A DNA stretch of 64,000 bases from Pseudomonadota bacterium (GTDB lineage Bacteria > Pseudomonadota > Alphaproteobacteria > Sphingomonadales > Sphingomonadaceae). The stretch spans positions 84,949 to 148,948 of the forward strand of contig JAIUPN010000012.1 in NCBI GenBank assembly GCA_020160755.1, given 5' to 3'. Within the stretch, counting starts at the first letter, position 1, and each line of letters begins with the position of its first letter. Below, one piece after another: positions 8,509-17,018 of this stretch. The notes beneath the pieces were generated by a model that did not search any database, was not told the origin of the DNA, and was given only the letters and a program-made list of their open reading frames with translations. Made by a program: the position numbers and the translations under genes.

Positions 8509-9849
8509 TTGAGCGAAACCACTGGCGTTGTTCGCAAAAATATCTGGTCGCGGGCGAAAGAGGTCGCCGGGCAAGCGCCGCCTGAACGCAACCGCTACGT
8601 CGATTTCCTCCGCGCGCTGTCGATCCTTGCGGTCGTCGTCGGCCATTGGCTTGTCGCCGCGCCCTATATGAAGGACGGCGCGGTCGAGGGCGGGCATCTG
8701 CTCGGCATATTGCCCTGGACGCAGTGGCTGACCTGGGGGTTCCAGGTGATGCCGCTGTTTTTCCTCGTCGGCGGCTTTTCGAACGGCATGTCGTGGGCGG
8801 CGACGCTACGAAAGGGTGCCAGTTACGAAAGCTGGTATAGCGGCCGGCTGCAACGGCTGATCAACCCGGTGCTGCCCCTGTTCCTGATCTGGACGCTCGT
8901 CGCGATGTTCGGGACATTGGCGGGGGTCGAGCGCGGTGTCGTTGCGATGGCGGCGCAACTCGCGTTGATCCCGGTATGGTTCCTGTCGGTCTATCTGATG
9001 GTCGCGGCGGTCGTGCCGTTGACCTGGCGCGCGTGGAAGCGCTGGGGTTTTGGCTCCTTCTGGGCGCTCGTCGCGGGCGCGGTGGCGATCGACGTCGCTG
9101 CGCTGCGCTTCGACGTGCCTTATGTGAACTTCCTCAACTTCGCCTTCGTCTGGCTCGCGATCCACCAGCTCGGCTTCGCGTGGAGCGAGGGACGGCTGAC
9201 GCCCGGCAGGGCGCTGCTCTGGGGCATCGGCGGGTCGATCGCGCTGGCGTTGCTCGTCGGGCTCGGCCCCTATCCGGTTGCGATGATCGGTGTGCCGGGA
9301 TCGGATCTCAGTAATTCGATGCCGCCGACGCTTGCCTTGCTCGCGCTCGGCATCGCGCAGGCGGGTTTCGCACTCGCACTCGAACCCGCGGGGCGGCGAA
9401 TGCTGGGCAATATCCGCATCTGGACGAGCGTCGTGCTCGTCAACGGGATGATCATGACGATCTACCTCTGGCACCTCACCGCCTTCGTGCTCGTCATGGT
9501 CGCTGCGTGGCTGCTCGGCGGGGTCGGGCTCGACGTCGCGCCGGGCAGCGTGGCCTGGTGGCTGGCGCGGTCGGTCTGGTTCGCGCTTTATATCGCGGCG
9601 CTCTTTCCGCTGATCATGGCTTTCGCGCGCTACGAGCGCGCGAGCAAGAATAGCGGCGAGGTGCCCCACTGGCGGCTGATCGTCGGGCTGCTGCTGATCT
9701 GCACGGGGCTCGGCGCCACAGCGGCGATCAGCATCGCAAGCCCGCTGGGCGTGACCGGGGTGCGGCTCTGGCTCGTCGCGCTGCCGTTCGTGGGCGCGGC
9801 GGTGGCGCAATTCGGGCCGGCACACCGGCTTGCGCGGTCGCGATCATGA
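8509..9849 (+). CDS. Membrane acyltransferase, acyltransferase-3 family
   Basis: About 446 residues with some ten hydrophobic spans. It opens with the acyltransferase-3 signature RNRYVDFLRALSILAVVVGH, containing the catalytic-type His of this family, followed by an FFLVGGFSNG loop. Such proteins transfer acyl groups to surface glycans or other envelope acceptors; the acceptor here is unknown. I chose TTG at 8509 because GGGGAGGG at 8493-8500 sits eight bases upstream as a ribosome site; the frame opens earlier at 8491. A candidate promoter (TTGCGT 8452-8457, TAGCTT 8474-8479) lies just upstream. Confidence 0.85.
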   Translation: MSETTGVVRKNIWSRAKEVAGQAPPERNRYVDFLRALSILAVVVGHWLVAAPYMKDGAVEGGHLLGILPWTQWLTWGFQVMPLFFLVGGFSNGMSWAATLRKGASYESWYSGRLQRLINPVLPLFLIWTLVAMFGTLAGVERGVVAMAAQLALIPVWFLSVYLMVAAVVPLTWRAWKRWGFGSFWALVAGAVAIDVAALRFDVPYVNFLNFAFVWLAIHQLGFAWSEGRLTPGRALLWGIGGSIALALLVGLGPYPVAMIGVPGSDLSNSMPPTLALLALGIAQAGFALALEPAGRRMLGNIRIWTSVVLVNGMIMTIYLWHLTAFVLVMVAAWLLGGVGLDVAPGSVAWWLARSVWFALYIAALFPLIMAFARYERASKNSGEVPHWRLIVGLLLICTGLGATAAISIASPLGVTGVRLWLVALPFVGAAVAQFGPAHRLARSRS

Positions 9850-9903
9850 CCGTTCTTTTGAATTGTAGGGCGACCTCTTTTCCGGGCGGCCAAGGGGGAC
9901 AGG

Positions 9904-10641
9904 ATGTGGAATCAGTTTAGAGCGCTCGCAGCGCGTATCGGTTTAACGGCGGAGGACGTCGCGGCGGTCGAGGGCAAGGGGGAGCCTGCCTTCGTCGAGG
10001 ATCCGCGTAATTCTGAAGTCCAATACAAGGTGGGTCCGGACCCCGATTGGACGCAGCGCATCGGCGAGGCATGGAATCAAACGCTCGCGAACAGCCGCCG
10101 CGAAACCGCCGGAGCCCTTCTGGTTGATGGAGGCGAGCTCGAGATCACCAACGCCGATGCGTTCGGGCAGGGCGTCACGGCTTCTGTCGTTGCCGGCCAA
10201 TATGAGGCCACATTCACCGTCGCACATCTCGGGGCGGAAGAGACGCATGACTATGAAGAATATGTTTCGCACGCATTTGTCGTACTGCAAGGCAATGGGG
10301 GCGTAACCACCATCGAGCCGCTGACCGACGCGCATGGCGTCGAGCTGGGAGTAGTGGCCAGCGAGATCGCGTTCGCAAAGCCCGGGGTTCTTCAGCAGAT
10401 CGCAGGGGACCACGCCGGCCGCTGGACCTTGCGGAAGAGCGATCTCTTCTTCCCCAAAATTTCCGGAGCAGTCGCCGTCGATCGAAAGTCCGTGCGGGTT
10501 GCGGACGAGGGGGCGGGGACCGCAATTCTTGTCCGCGCGGGTCAGGGGAGAGAAGACTATCCGTTGTTCAGGCTGGCCGATGCGGATGGAAACACCGTCG
10601 GCGTCCTGCTCGACTTTTTCGTGGACAACCGATCTTGGTAG
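9904..10641 (+). CDS. DUF4241-like protein, atypical codon use
   Basis: A 245-residue soluble protein with no signal peptide. The C-terminal piece, GREDYPLFRLADADGNTVG followed by a hydrophobic strand, resembles the end of DUF4241 proteins (a YPxxxxxDxxGxxxxLxxDF pattern). A mid-protein SEIAFAKPGVL segment is also compatible. Function is unknown. Codons such as AGA and TTA near the start, and the somewhat lower G+C, differ from the neighbours and suggest later acquisition. GGGGGACAGG just before the ATG is a good ribosome site. It stands alone, with flanking genes in the same direction but spaced. Confidence 0.6.
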   Translation: MWNQFRALAARIGLTAEDVAAVEGKGEPAFVEDPRNSEVQYKVGPDPDWTQRIGEAWNQTLANSRRETAGALLVDGGELEITNADAFGQGVTASVVAGQYEATFTVAHLGAEETHDYEEYVSHAFVVLQGNGGVTTIEPLTDAHGVELGVVASEIAFAKPGVLQQIAGDHAGRWTLRKSDLFFPKISGAVAVDRKSVRVADEGAGTAILVRAGQGREDYPLFRLADADGNTVGVLLDFFVDNRSW

Positions 10642-10694
10642 CGTGCCGAAGGGCGGCAGTATGGGACTCAAACCACGCCCGATAGAAATCATGA

Positions 10695-10713
10695 ATTGCA
10701 AATGACTCGCAAT
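10695..10713 (+). promoter_or_regulatory. Fur-like iron box
   Basis: A 19-bp element, ATTGCAAATGACTCGCAAT, with perfect ATTGC/GCAAT ends, matching the general form of alphaproteobacterial Fur sites as I recall them. A TATAAG -10 candidate lies at 10718-10723, so the box covers the -35 and spacer region, where a repressor would act. It is about 50 bases upstream of the small protein and ferredoxin-NADP reductase genes. Assignment to Fur is inference. Confidence 0.5.
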
Positions 10714-10764
10714 AACATATAAGCCCGCCGGCGTCGCATCGTGCGCGCGCTGGAAAGGGAATCG

Positions 10765-11223
10765 ATGTACGCCTTTGTCGACCGGCCGGTGGAAAGCCTC
10801 TGCAACGGCGGTCGTTTTCTGCTCTGGGCGATGCGCGCGTGGGTGCTCGCCGCCGGGCGCGGGCAATGTCCGCCGCAGATGCTCTACCGGGGTTTCACCG
10901 CCGTCGAGGCGCGGGGTGCGCTGCCCGACTTCCATATCGCGATGGCGCTGCTCGGCGGCGACGCGGTCGAAACGCTGCTGCTCGCGCCGATGCCGTGCCT
11001 CCAGATTTCAGAGGATGAAGCAATTCTGCTTGGACTCTGGTGCGATTTTTCGCTTGGGAACGCCGCAAATGCCCGCGCGACGCTGGCCTTGCTGGCCGAG
11101 GGAGACAGCGTCGGTCCGATTGCCAAAGCGATGGGCGCCGCGATCGACAGATTGGTCGCGGCGGGATTCGATATGCCGGCCCTCGCGGCCGGCGCCATGA
11201 CACATCAGGAAAGTTCAAAGTGA
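10765..11223 (+). CDS. Conserved hypothetical protein, 152 aa
   Basis: The ATG at 10765 is preceded by GGAAAGGGA (10752-10760), better than the upstream GTG at 10741. The protein is mostly helical, begins MYAFVDRPVESLCNGGRF, and contains no signal peptide or named motif that I recognise. Three cysteines are dispersed (in SLCNG, GQCPP and LWCDF). It overlaps the ferredoxin-NADP reductase start by one base and shares its upstream Fur-like box. A role in iron or iron-sulfur metabolism is a contextual guess only. Confidence 0.72.
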   Translation: MYAFVDRPVESLCNGGRFLLWAMRAWVLAAGRGQCPPQMLYRGFTAVEARGALPDFHIAMALLGGDAVETLLLAPMPCLQISEDEAILLGLWCDFSLGNAANARATLALLAEGDSVGPIAKAMGAAIDRLVAAGFDMPALAAGAMTHQESSK

Positions 11224-12038
11224 TGAGTGACCGTATTGCCGAAGCCGCCAAGCTTGCCCCCTCCGCCTCGCTGACTGTCGAGGAGGTGCGTTCGGTGCGC
11301 CACTGGAACGAGCATCTGTTCAGCTTCACGATCACGCGCCCGCCCAGCTTCCGTTTCCGCTCGGGCGAATTTGTCATGATCGGCCTGCCGGGCGAGGGGC
11401 GGCCGCTGCTGCGTGCCTATTCGATCGCGAGCCCCGCCTATGCCGACGAGCTCGAATTCCTGTCGATCAAGGTGCCCGACGGCCCGCTGACCTCGCGGCT
11501 CCAGCTGATCCAGCCGGGCGATCCGGTCTATCTGGGGCGCAAGCCGACGGGGACGCTCGTCGCAGACGCGCTGACGCCCGGGCGGCGGTTGTTCATGCTC
11601 TCGACCGGCACCGGGCTTGCCCCCTTCCTCAGCCTTGCGCGCGATCCCGATATTTACGAGCGGTTCAACCAGATCGTCATCGTGCACTGCGTGCGGCAGG
11701 TCAGCGACCTGGCGTTCCGCGACGAACTGGAAAGCCAGCTTGCGGGCGATCCGCTGGTGCAGGATCAGGCGTTGCTGCAGTTCCATTATCTGCCGACGGT
11801 CACGCGCGAACCCTTCCGTACGACGGGGCGCATCGACGCGCTGATTGAGGATGGATCGCTCTTCGGTCACCCGCTTACCGGGCCGACGCAGTTCGATCCC
11901 GAAAGCGACCGCATCATGATGTGCGGCAGCATGGCGATGATCCGCGACCTGCAGGCGCGTTTCGAGGAGCTGGGCTTCAAGGAAGGTTCGAACGCGGCGC
12001 CCGGAGACTTCGTGATCGAGCGCGCTTTCGTGGGTTGA
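11223..12038 (+). CDS. fpr: Ferredoxin--NADP(+) reductase
   Basis: A 271-residue flavoprotein of the bacterial Fpr subclass that passes electrons between NADPH and ferredoxin or flavodoxin. The FAD-binding motif is RAYSIASPAYADELEFLSIK (R-x-Y-S). The NADP phosphate loop is STGTGLAPFLSLARDP, the CGS motif is MMCGSMAMI, and the C-terminus is FVIERAFVG, close to the usual VEKAFV end. ATG 11223 overlaps the previous stop, so it is coupled to the 152-residue protein. A large perfect hairpin follows within ten bases and probably ends the transcript. Confidence 0.92.
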   Translation: MSDRIAEAAKLAPSASLTVEEVRSVRHWNEHLFSFTITRPPSFRFRSGEFVMIGLPGEGRPLLRAYSIASPAYADELEFLSIKVPDGPLTSRLQLIQPGDPVYLGRKPTGTLVADALTPGRRLFMLSTGTGLAPFLSLARDPDIYERFNQIVIVHCVRQVSDLAFRDELESQLAGDPLVQDQALLQFHYLPTVTREPFRTTGRIDALIEDGSLFGHPLTGPTQFDPESDRIMMCGSMAMIRDLQARFEELGFKEGSNAAPGDFVIERAFVG

Positions 12039-12041
12039 GAC

Positions 12042-12118
12042 GGTACCGGCCCGCTCCCCACCCGGCCTCCCACAGCGTAAACTGGATTGGGAGGCCGGGT
12101 GGGGAGCGGGCCGGTGCC
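12042..12118. repeat. Long intergenic hairpin, dispersed palindrome copy 1
   Basis: Arms of 31 bases (12042-12072 and 12088-12118) pair with a single G-T type mismatch around a 15-base loop. The core is CCCACCCGGCCTCCCA on one side and its complement on the other. It lies between convergent fpr and the M20 peptidase, so it may stop transcription from both sides. A related palindrome occurs at 48695-48781. Confidence 0.85.
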
Positions 12119-12128
12119 GAACCTCGCG

Positions 12129-13541
12129 TTACGGCTTGTCGGCGTAAGCCTTCACCAGATCGAACATATAGTCGCGCCCGACATAGACCGAGCGCACTTC
12201 CATCCGTTCGTTGAGGCCGTGCGCGCCATTGCCGTCGGGGTCGCCCCACATGCCGGGAATGCCATAGGTCGGGATGCCGACCGCGCCGAGGAAGGTCGCG
12301 TCGGTATAGCCATTGGCCATCGCGGGGATGACCTTCAGCCCGGGCCAATATTTGTCGACGAGCTTCTGCATCGGGCCGATGACCTTGGGGTCGAGCGGCG
12401 GCGCGGGCGGGGCGGGGCGCTTGGGCGGCAGCTGGGTGATGGTGACGCCCGGATCGCCGATCACGCGCCCGAGCTCATCCTTGATCGATTCGATGCTGTG
12501 CCCGGGAAAAATGCGGCAGTTGATGTTCGCGCCCGCGCGCTGCGGCAGCGCGTTCGGGGCATGGCCGCCGTCGAGCAGGGTCGCGACGCAAGTCGTCCGC
12601 AAATTGCTGTGCAGGAACGGGTCCTTGTTGACGACCGCCTCGGCAGCCTTGTCGGCGGGGTTCTTCGCCAGCGCGACCATCGCCTTGCCCGTTTCGTCGC
12701 CGCGCGCCGCGCCCGCTTCGGCGAAGAAGCGCCGCGTCGTGTCGGTCATTTCGACCGGGAAGTCATAGTCGTCGATCCTCGTGAGCGCGCGGGCGAGTTC
12801 GTAAATCGCATTGGCGGGGACCGGCGCCGAGCTGTGGCCGCCCGGATTGCGGGTTTCGAGGCGGAAATTGGCGAAAGTCTTTTCGCCGACCTGCACCGAC
12901 TGGCCGAGCACCTTGCCCTTGCCGTCGCTGTCGCCGCCGCCGCCTTCGTTCAAGGCAAATTCGGCGTCGATCAGGTCGCGTTTGTTGGCCGCGAGCCATT
13001 CGACCCCGTTGAAGGCGCCATTGGTCTCCTCGCCACAGGTCAGCGCCATTTTTACAGTGCGTTTGGGTTTGTAGCCCGCTTGCTGGAAGCGGATCAGTGT
13101 GTCGACCCACACCGCCGCCTGTGCCTTGTCGTCGGCGGTGCCGCGACCATAGAAATAGCCATTTTCCTCGACCATGACGAACGGGTCGCGCTCCCAGTCG
13201 GCGCGCTTCGCCTCGACGACGTCGATGTGCGCGACGAGCAGGATCGGCTTCGCGGCTTTGGACGTGCCGGGGTAGACGGCGACGAGGCCGCCTTCCTTCG
13301 GATTTTCGGGGGTCGCGAACAAAGTGAGCTGGCTGTCGGGAAGCCCCGCGGCCTTCAGCCGCGCCGCCATGCGCTCGGCGGCGAGCGTGCAACTGCCCGA
13401 CGACAGCGTCGTGTTGGTTTCGACCAGCTCCTTATAGAGGTCGCGGAAAGCGAGCTGGTCGGGGCGCGGCTGCGCCTCGGCGGCGGTTGCGGGCGCGCCA
13501 AGCAGCAAGGCGGACGTCAATAACGCGGACAGCATTTTCAT
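12129..13541 (-). CDS. Exported M20/M28-type dipeptidase-like metallopeptidase
   Basis: From ATG 13541 the protein is 470 residues and begins with a signal peptide, MKMLSALLTSALLLGAPATA. Metallopeptidase M20 landmarks follow: LLVAHIDVVEA (first zinc His), GRGTADDKAQ (bridging Asp), LTCGEETNGAF (catalytic Glu pair) and a later RNPGGHSSAP dimerisation-domain motif. It probably cleaves peptides in the periplasm. The open frame continues 175 codons upstream, but that part is arginine-rich and overlaps the divergent acyltransferase; the signal peptide fixes the start. Confidence 0.88.
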   Translation of the reverse strand: MKMLSALLTSALLLGAPATAAEAQPRPDQLAFRDLYKELVETNTTLSSGSCTLAAERMAARLKAAGLPDSQLTLFATPENPKEGGLVAVYPGTSKAAKPILLVAHIDVVEAKRADWERDPFVMVEENGYFYGRGTADDKAQAAVWVDTLIRFQQAGYKPKRTVKMALTCGEETNGAFNGVEWLAANKRDLIDAEFALNEGGGGDSDGKGKVLGQSVQVGEKTFANFRLETRNPGGHSSAPVPANAIYELARALTRIDDYDFPVEMTDTTRRFFAEAGAARGDETGKAMVALAKNPADKAAEAVVNKDPFLHSNLRTTCVATLLDGGHAPNALPQRAGANINCRIFPGHSIESIKDELGRVIGDPGVTITQLPPKRPAPPAPPLDPKVIGPMQKLVDKYWPGLKVIPAMANGYTDATFLGAVGIPTYGIPGMWGDPDGNGAHGLNERMEVRSVYVGRDYMFDLVKAYADKP

Positions 13542-13668
13542 CGATTTTCCCCCATGTCGTTGCCCGAAAGGGAGCAGAAAGAGAGCGCGCCCGCAAGCTG
13601 CGATGCGCGCCCCCTTGCGCCGCGTGCGGCTTTCGCGCAATCGGGTGCGCGTGGGGATAGGAGCCAGC

Positions 13669-14301
13669 GTGACAAGAATAGACGACGACCCGCCGGGGCT
13701 GGTGGCGCGCGCGGTGCGCCGTCTGTTGCTGGCGCTGTACCGGATGCGCGGATGGAAAGCCGTGGGCGAGGTGCCAGAACCGCGGCGCTTCATCCTGATC
13801 GCGGCGCCACACACGAGCAACTGGGATTTCGTCAATTTCCTCGGTCTGACCGCCGACCTCAGGATCCGGCCCTTTTTTATGGGCAAATTGTCCCTCTTCC
13901 GCTGGCCGCTCGGCGGTTTCATTCGCCAGATGGGCGGGGTGCCGGTCGATCGCCGCGGCGGCGGCAATGTCGTCCAGCAGATGGTCGACGAATTCGCGCG
14001 CCGCGCCGAATTCATGCTGACCGTCGCGCCCGAAGGCACGCGCGGAAAAGCGGCGAAATGGCGCACCGGCTTTTATCAGATCGCGATGGCGGCAAGGGTG
14101 CCGCTGGTCGTCGGCTTCATGGATTATGGGACCAAGACCGGCGGGCTTGGCCCGCTGATCTGGCCCACCGGCGACTTTCGCGCCGACATGATGAAGGTAT
14201 TTGAGGTATATAAGAACCATACCGCCCGATTCCCCGAGCGACAGGCGCGCTCGATCGACGATATTGTCGGCGCCGACGAAGGACCGGACATGCGCGCATG
14301 A
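13669..14301 (+). CDS. Lysophospholipid acyltransferase family protein
   Basis: About 210 residues from GTG 13669, which has a GGAG-type site upstream; GTG/ATG starts further up (13603) only add Arg-rich sequence. The catalytic box HTSNWD (H-x4-D) and the acceptor-binding APEGTR motif define the PlsC/LPLAT superfamily. The probable reaction is acyl transfer to a lysophospholipid or related glycerolipid at the inner membrane; the exact acceptor is not evident. The end overlaps the DUF1295 start (ATGA), suggesting coupled lipid functions. Confidence 0.85.
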   Translation: MTRIDDDPPGLVARAVRRLLLALYRMRGWKAVGEVPEPRRFILIAAPHTSNWDFVNFLGLTADLRIRPFFMGKLSLFRWPLGGFIRQMGGVPVDRRGGGNVVQQMVDEFARRAEFMLTVAPEGTRGKAAKWRTGFYQIAMAARVPLVVGFMDYGTKTGGLGPLIWPTGDFRADMMKVFEVYKNHTARFPERQARSIDDIVGADEGPDMRA

Positions 14302-15113
14302 GTGACGCCATCTTGCTGCTCGCGACCAATTTCGCCGGACTGATCGGGGTCATCCTGATCCTGTGGGGCATATCGGTCGTCATCCGCGACGTGTCGTTCA
14401 TCGACGCCTTCTGGGCGTTCGGCATGGTGCTGTTGGCATGGGGTACGGCGTGGCAGGTCGGTGTCGAGGCGCCGCATGCAACGCTGCTGCTTGGCCTCAC
14501 GACGCTGTGGGGGCTCCGGCTCGCGATCCACCTGACGATCCGCTGGGCGAGCCATGGCGAGGACCCGCGCTACAGGAAGATTCTCGCGCACACGATGGAA
14601 GCGAAGAAATGGGGCTGGGCGAAGACAGCATTGCTCACCGTCTTCCTGACGCAGGCGCCGCTGCTGTTCATTACCTGCCTGCCCGCGCAGATCGGCATAT
14701 GGGCAAGCGCGAGTGACCCCATGGCGGACGTGGGGATCATCGGCTGGATCGGCGCGGCTGCGGCGCTGGCCGGCATCGCGTTCGAGAGCATCGGCGATGC
14801 GCAACTCGATCGTTTTCGCAAGGATCCTTCGAACAAGGGCAAGGTGCTCGATACCGGCCTGTGGCGCTATACGCGCCATCCCAATTATTTCGGCGACGCG
14901 CTGACCTGGTGGGGTATCTGGTTCGTCGCGCTCGACCTCGGCTGGGGGCCGGCGCTCGCGAGTGTGATCGGGCCGGTCTTCCTGACCTTCACGCTCACCC
15001 GGTGGTCGGGCAAGGCGCTGCTCGAAAAGGGGCTGCACAAGACGCGGCCGCAATATGCCGATTATGTCGCGCGCACCTCCGGGTTTGTCCCATGGCCGCC
15101 AAAGGCGCGCTAG
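14298..15113 (+). CDS. DUF1295 membrane protein, steroid 5-alpha-reductase-like
   Basis: A 271-residue integral membrane protein with several hydrophobic spans. The signature LWRYTRHPNYFGDALTWWG is the conserved C-terminal segment of DUF1295 proteins, related to 3-oxo-5-alpha-steroid reductases and isoprenylcysteine methyltransferases. These enzymes act on lipid-like substrates within the membrane, but the bacterial substrate is generally unknown. It overlaps the upstream acyltransferase by four bases and the downstream small gene by about 22 bases. Confidence 0.86.
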   Translation: MSDAILLLATNFAGLIGVILILWGISVVIRDVSFIDAFWAFGMVLLAWGTAWQVGVEAPHATLLLGLTTLWGLRLAIHLTIRWASHGEDPRYRKILAHTMEAKKWGWAKTALLTVFLTQAPLLFITCLPAQIGIWASASDPMADVGIIGWIGAAAALAGIAFESIGDAQLDRFRKDPSNKGKVLDTGLWRYTRHPNYFGDALTWWGIWFVALDLGWGPALASVIGPVFLTFTLTRWSGKALLEKGLHKTRPQYADYVARTSGFVPWPPKAR

Positions 15114-15505
15114 ACGGCGGGCTGGGCGGCGATGCGCACGCCGCCGATGTCGGCGCGCTGGGCGACGCGCCGCGCATCCGGTCGATCCTGACCGAAGCGG
15201 CGCGCGACGGACGCAGCGTCAGCTATTCGGAGTTGCTCGGCGACCTCGGTTTCCGCTTCACGCGGCCCAAGATGCGCGCGCTGTGCAAGACGCTGGGCGA
15301 GGTCGACCGGCTCTGCGCAATCGACGGCGAACCCGACCTCGCCGTGCTGGTCGTGCGCGAAAGCGACCGGCTGCCGGGACAGGGTTGGTGGGTTGGCGGC
15401 ACGGCGCTGCTGCTGGGTTATGACGGGCCGTGGGAGGGCGCTGCGGCGGCGCATTTCATTCGCGAGCAGCAGCAACTGGCGTTCGATTATTGGGAGGCGC
15501 GCTAG
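15092..15505 (+). CDS. Conserved hypothetical protein, 137 aa
   Basis: Starts at ATG 15092 inside the last codons of the DUF1295 gene. After an Ala/Gly-rich leader come RIRSILTEAARDGRSVSYSE and FRFTRPKMRALCKTLGEVD, which read like a small winged-helix or alkyltransferase-like DNA-binding fold. No active-site PCHR motif is present, so it is not a working methylguanine methyltransferase. The C-terminus is FIREQQQLAFDYWEAR. I recall similar sphingomonad proteins with unreliable names and give no function. Confidence 0.65.
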   Translation: MAAKGALDGGLGGDAHAADVGALGDAPRIRSILTEAARDGRSVSYSELLGDLGFRFTRPKMRALCKTLGEVDRLCAIDGEPDLAVLVVRESDRLPGQGWWVGGTALLLGYDGPWEGAAAAHFIREQQQLAFDYWEAR

Positions 15506-15610
15506 CGGTCATCGATTTCGGGCGCGCCGCCAGAAATTGATGATTGTTATTCGGGGCGGTGCCGCGCAAAGAACGGAAATCCGAGCCGCATCGATCATCG
15601 AAAGACCGAA

Positions 15611-16444
15611 ATGTCGCCCATAGTCGTCGGTCTTCTTCTCGCGTCCGCCCTCATCCATGCTATCTGGAACGCCATCGTCCGGAATGGCGAGGATCGTTTC
15701 TGGTCGCTGGCGATCATATGTTTGGTCGGGGCGGTCGCTGCCTTGCCCTTCGCGCTGGCGCTCGGCGTGCCTGCTGCGGCCAGCTGGCCCTATCTCATTC
15801 TCTCGGCATCGCTCCAGATCGGATACAGCCTGTTCCTCGTCCGCGCCTATCGCGACGGCGACCTGTCGAGCGTGTATCCGATCGCGCGGGGGAGCGCGCC
15901 GTTGCTTGTCACGCTGGGCGCGGCGTTGCTTGCGGGCGAGCTGCCGAACACCGCGGGGCTTACGGGGATCGCCTGCGTCTCGGCGGGCATCATCCTGCTC
16001 GCGCTCGGAAGCAACCGCCCGGATCCGAAGTCGACCGCAGCCGCGCTGGCGACGGGGGTTTTTATCGCGAGCTATATGGTGGTCGACGGGCTGGGCGTCC
16101 GCCTGTCGGAGCACGCGACGAGCTATGCCGCCTGGCAAGCCGTCGTTGCGGGGGTGCTTATCCCGCTCTCCTTCGTCGTCATCCGGCGGCGGGCACCGCG
16201 CCTGCCGCGCGGAAAAGAGGGGATGCTGGTCGTCGGTGCCGGGATATTGGGCACATTGGGCTATTGCATCGCGGTCTGGGCGATGAGCAAGAGCACGATG
16301 GGCGGCGTTTCGGCGATCCGCGAAACAAGCATATTATTTGCCGCACTCATCGGGACATTCGTGTTGCACGAACGGATGACGCTGCACAAAGCGCTTGGCG
16401 CGCTGGTCATAACCGCTGGCGTCGTCTGCCTCTCGGCCGGCTAG
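15611..16444 (+). CDS. EamA/DMT family transporter
   Basis: A 277-residue, ten-span membrane protein made of two EamA repeats. The first ends around YPIARGSAPLLVTLGAALL with the usual E following; the second contains IRETSILFAALIGTFVLHER, the family's repeat-end motif with a conserved Glu. Such proteins export amino acids or other metabolites; the substrate is not predictable. It starts about 105 bases after the previous gene and is convergent with the PilZ gene. Confidence 0.88.
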   Translation: MSPIVVGLLLASALIHAIWNAIVRNGEDRFWSLAIICLVGAVAALPFALALGVPAAASWPYLILSASLQIGYSLFLVRAYRDGDLSSVYPIARGSAPLLVTLGAALLAGELPNTAGLTGIACVSAGIILLALGSNRPDPKSTAAALATGVFIASYMVVDGLGVRLSEHATSYAAWQAVVAGVLIPLSFVVIRRRAPRLPRGKEGMLVVGAGILGTLGYCIAVWAMSKSTMGGVSAIRETSILFAALIGTFVLHERMTLHKALGALVITAGVVCLSAG

Positions 16445-16458
16445 GGGAAGGCGGCGGC

Positions 16459-16914
16459 CTACTCCCGCTTGCTCATCCATACGCTGCGGCCGAAATGCCC
16501 GGGCTGGGCGGCGCCGAGGACCAGCCCCGGACGTCGGGCCGGCGCGGTCGGCGGCTTCATGATCTCGAACCCGTCGGGGACGGCGTGCGTGGCGGATATG
16601 CCGCCGCCCAATGCGGCGCGAAGCAGGCTGGTGTCGATGGCGCCGTCGGTTTCGATACCGAAACGCTTGTCGACGACCCAGCGGACGGTGCCGAGCATCG
16701 GATCGTGGCCCGGCAACAATATGGTGATTCGTTCGCCGATATGGAGCGGGGTGGGCGCCTGCCCGCCGATGCCCGTTTCGGACACGTTGCGGATCGTCAC
16801 GTCGAACTGCCCGAGCCGCGCGCAGGCGAGCGCGCCCTTTACCAAGCGCGACTGACGCGGCTGGCGCTTGTCGGAAGGAGCGGATGAGGCCGGGGACGCC
16901 TCGGGACTGGACAT
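16459..16914 (-). CDS. PilZ domain protein with weak c-di-GMP motif
   Basis: A 151-residue protein with one PilZ domain. The second motif NVSETGIG (N/D-x-S-x-x-G) is clear, but the first motif reads RQPRQSR, with arginines three apart and not the canonical RxxxR, so cyclic-di-GMP binding is uncertain. A C-terminal tail of about 40 residues follows the barrel. An in-frame ATG at 16959 could lengthen the N-terminus by 15 residues. It is a possible effector for the GGDEF proteins of the window. Confidence 0.75.
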   Translation of the reverse strand: MSSPEASPASSAPSDKRQPRQSRLVKGALACARLGQFDVTIRNVSETGIGGQAPTPLHIGERITILLPGHDPMLGTVRWVVDKRFGIETDGAIDTSLLRAALGGGISATHAVPDGFEIMKPPTAPARRPGLVLGAAQPGHFGRSVWMSKRE

Positions 16915-17018
16915 GCGCGACTCATTTTCTTCCGCCCGACCCCCACGTCGGCCGATCATTTTGGTCCCTCGTCCGGCGTAAGGGAGGAAGGTAAATTTTC
17001 GTATAGCGTCTTTGGCAA

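Noticed and set aside
13542..14066. N-terminal extension of the M20 peptidase frame
   Set aside because: It lies upstream of a clear signal peptide and overlaps the divergent LPLAT gene.
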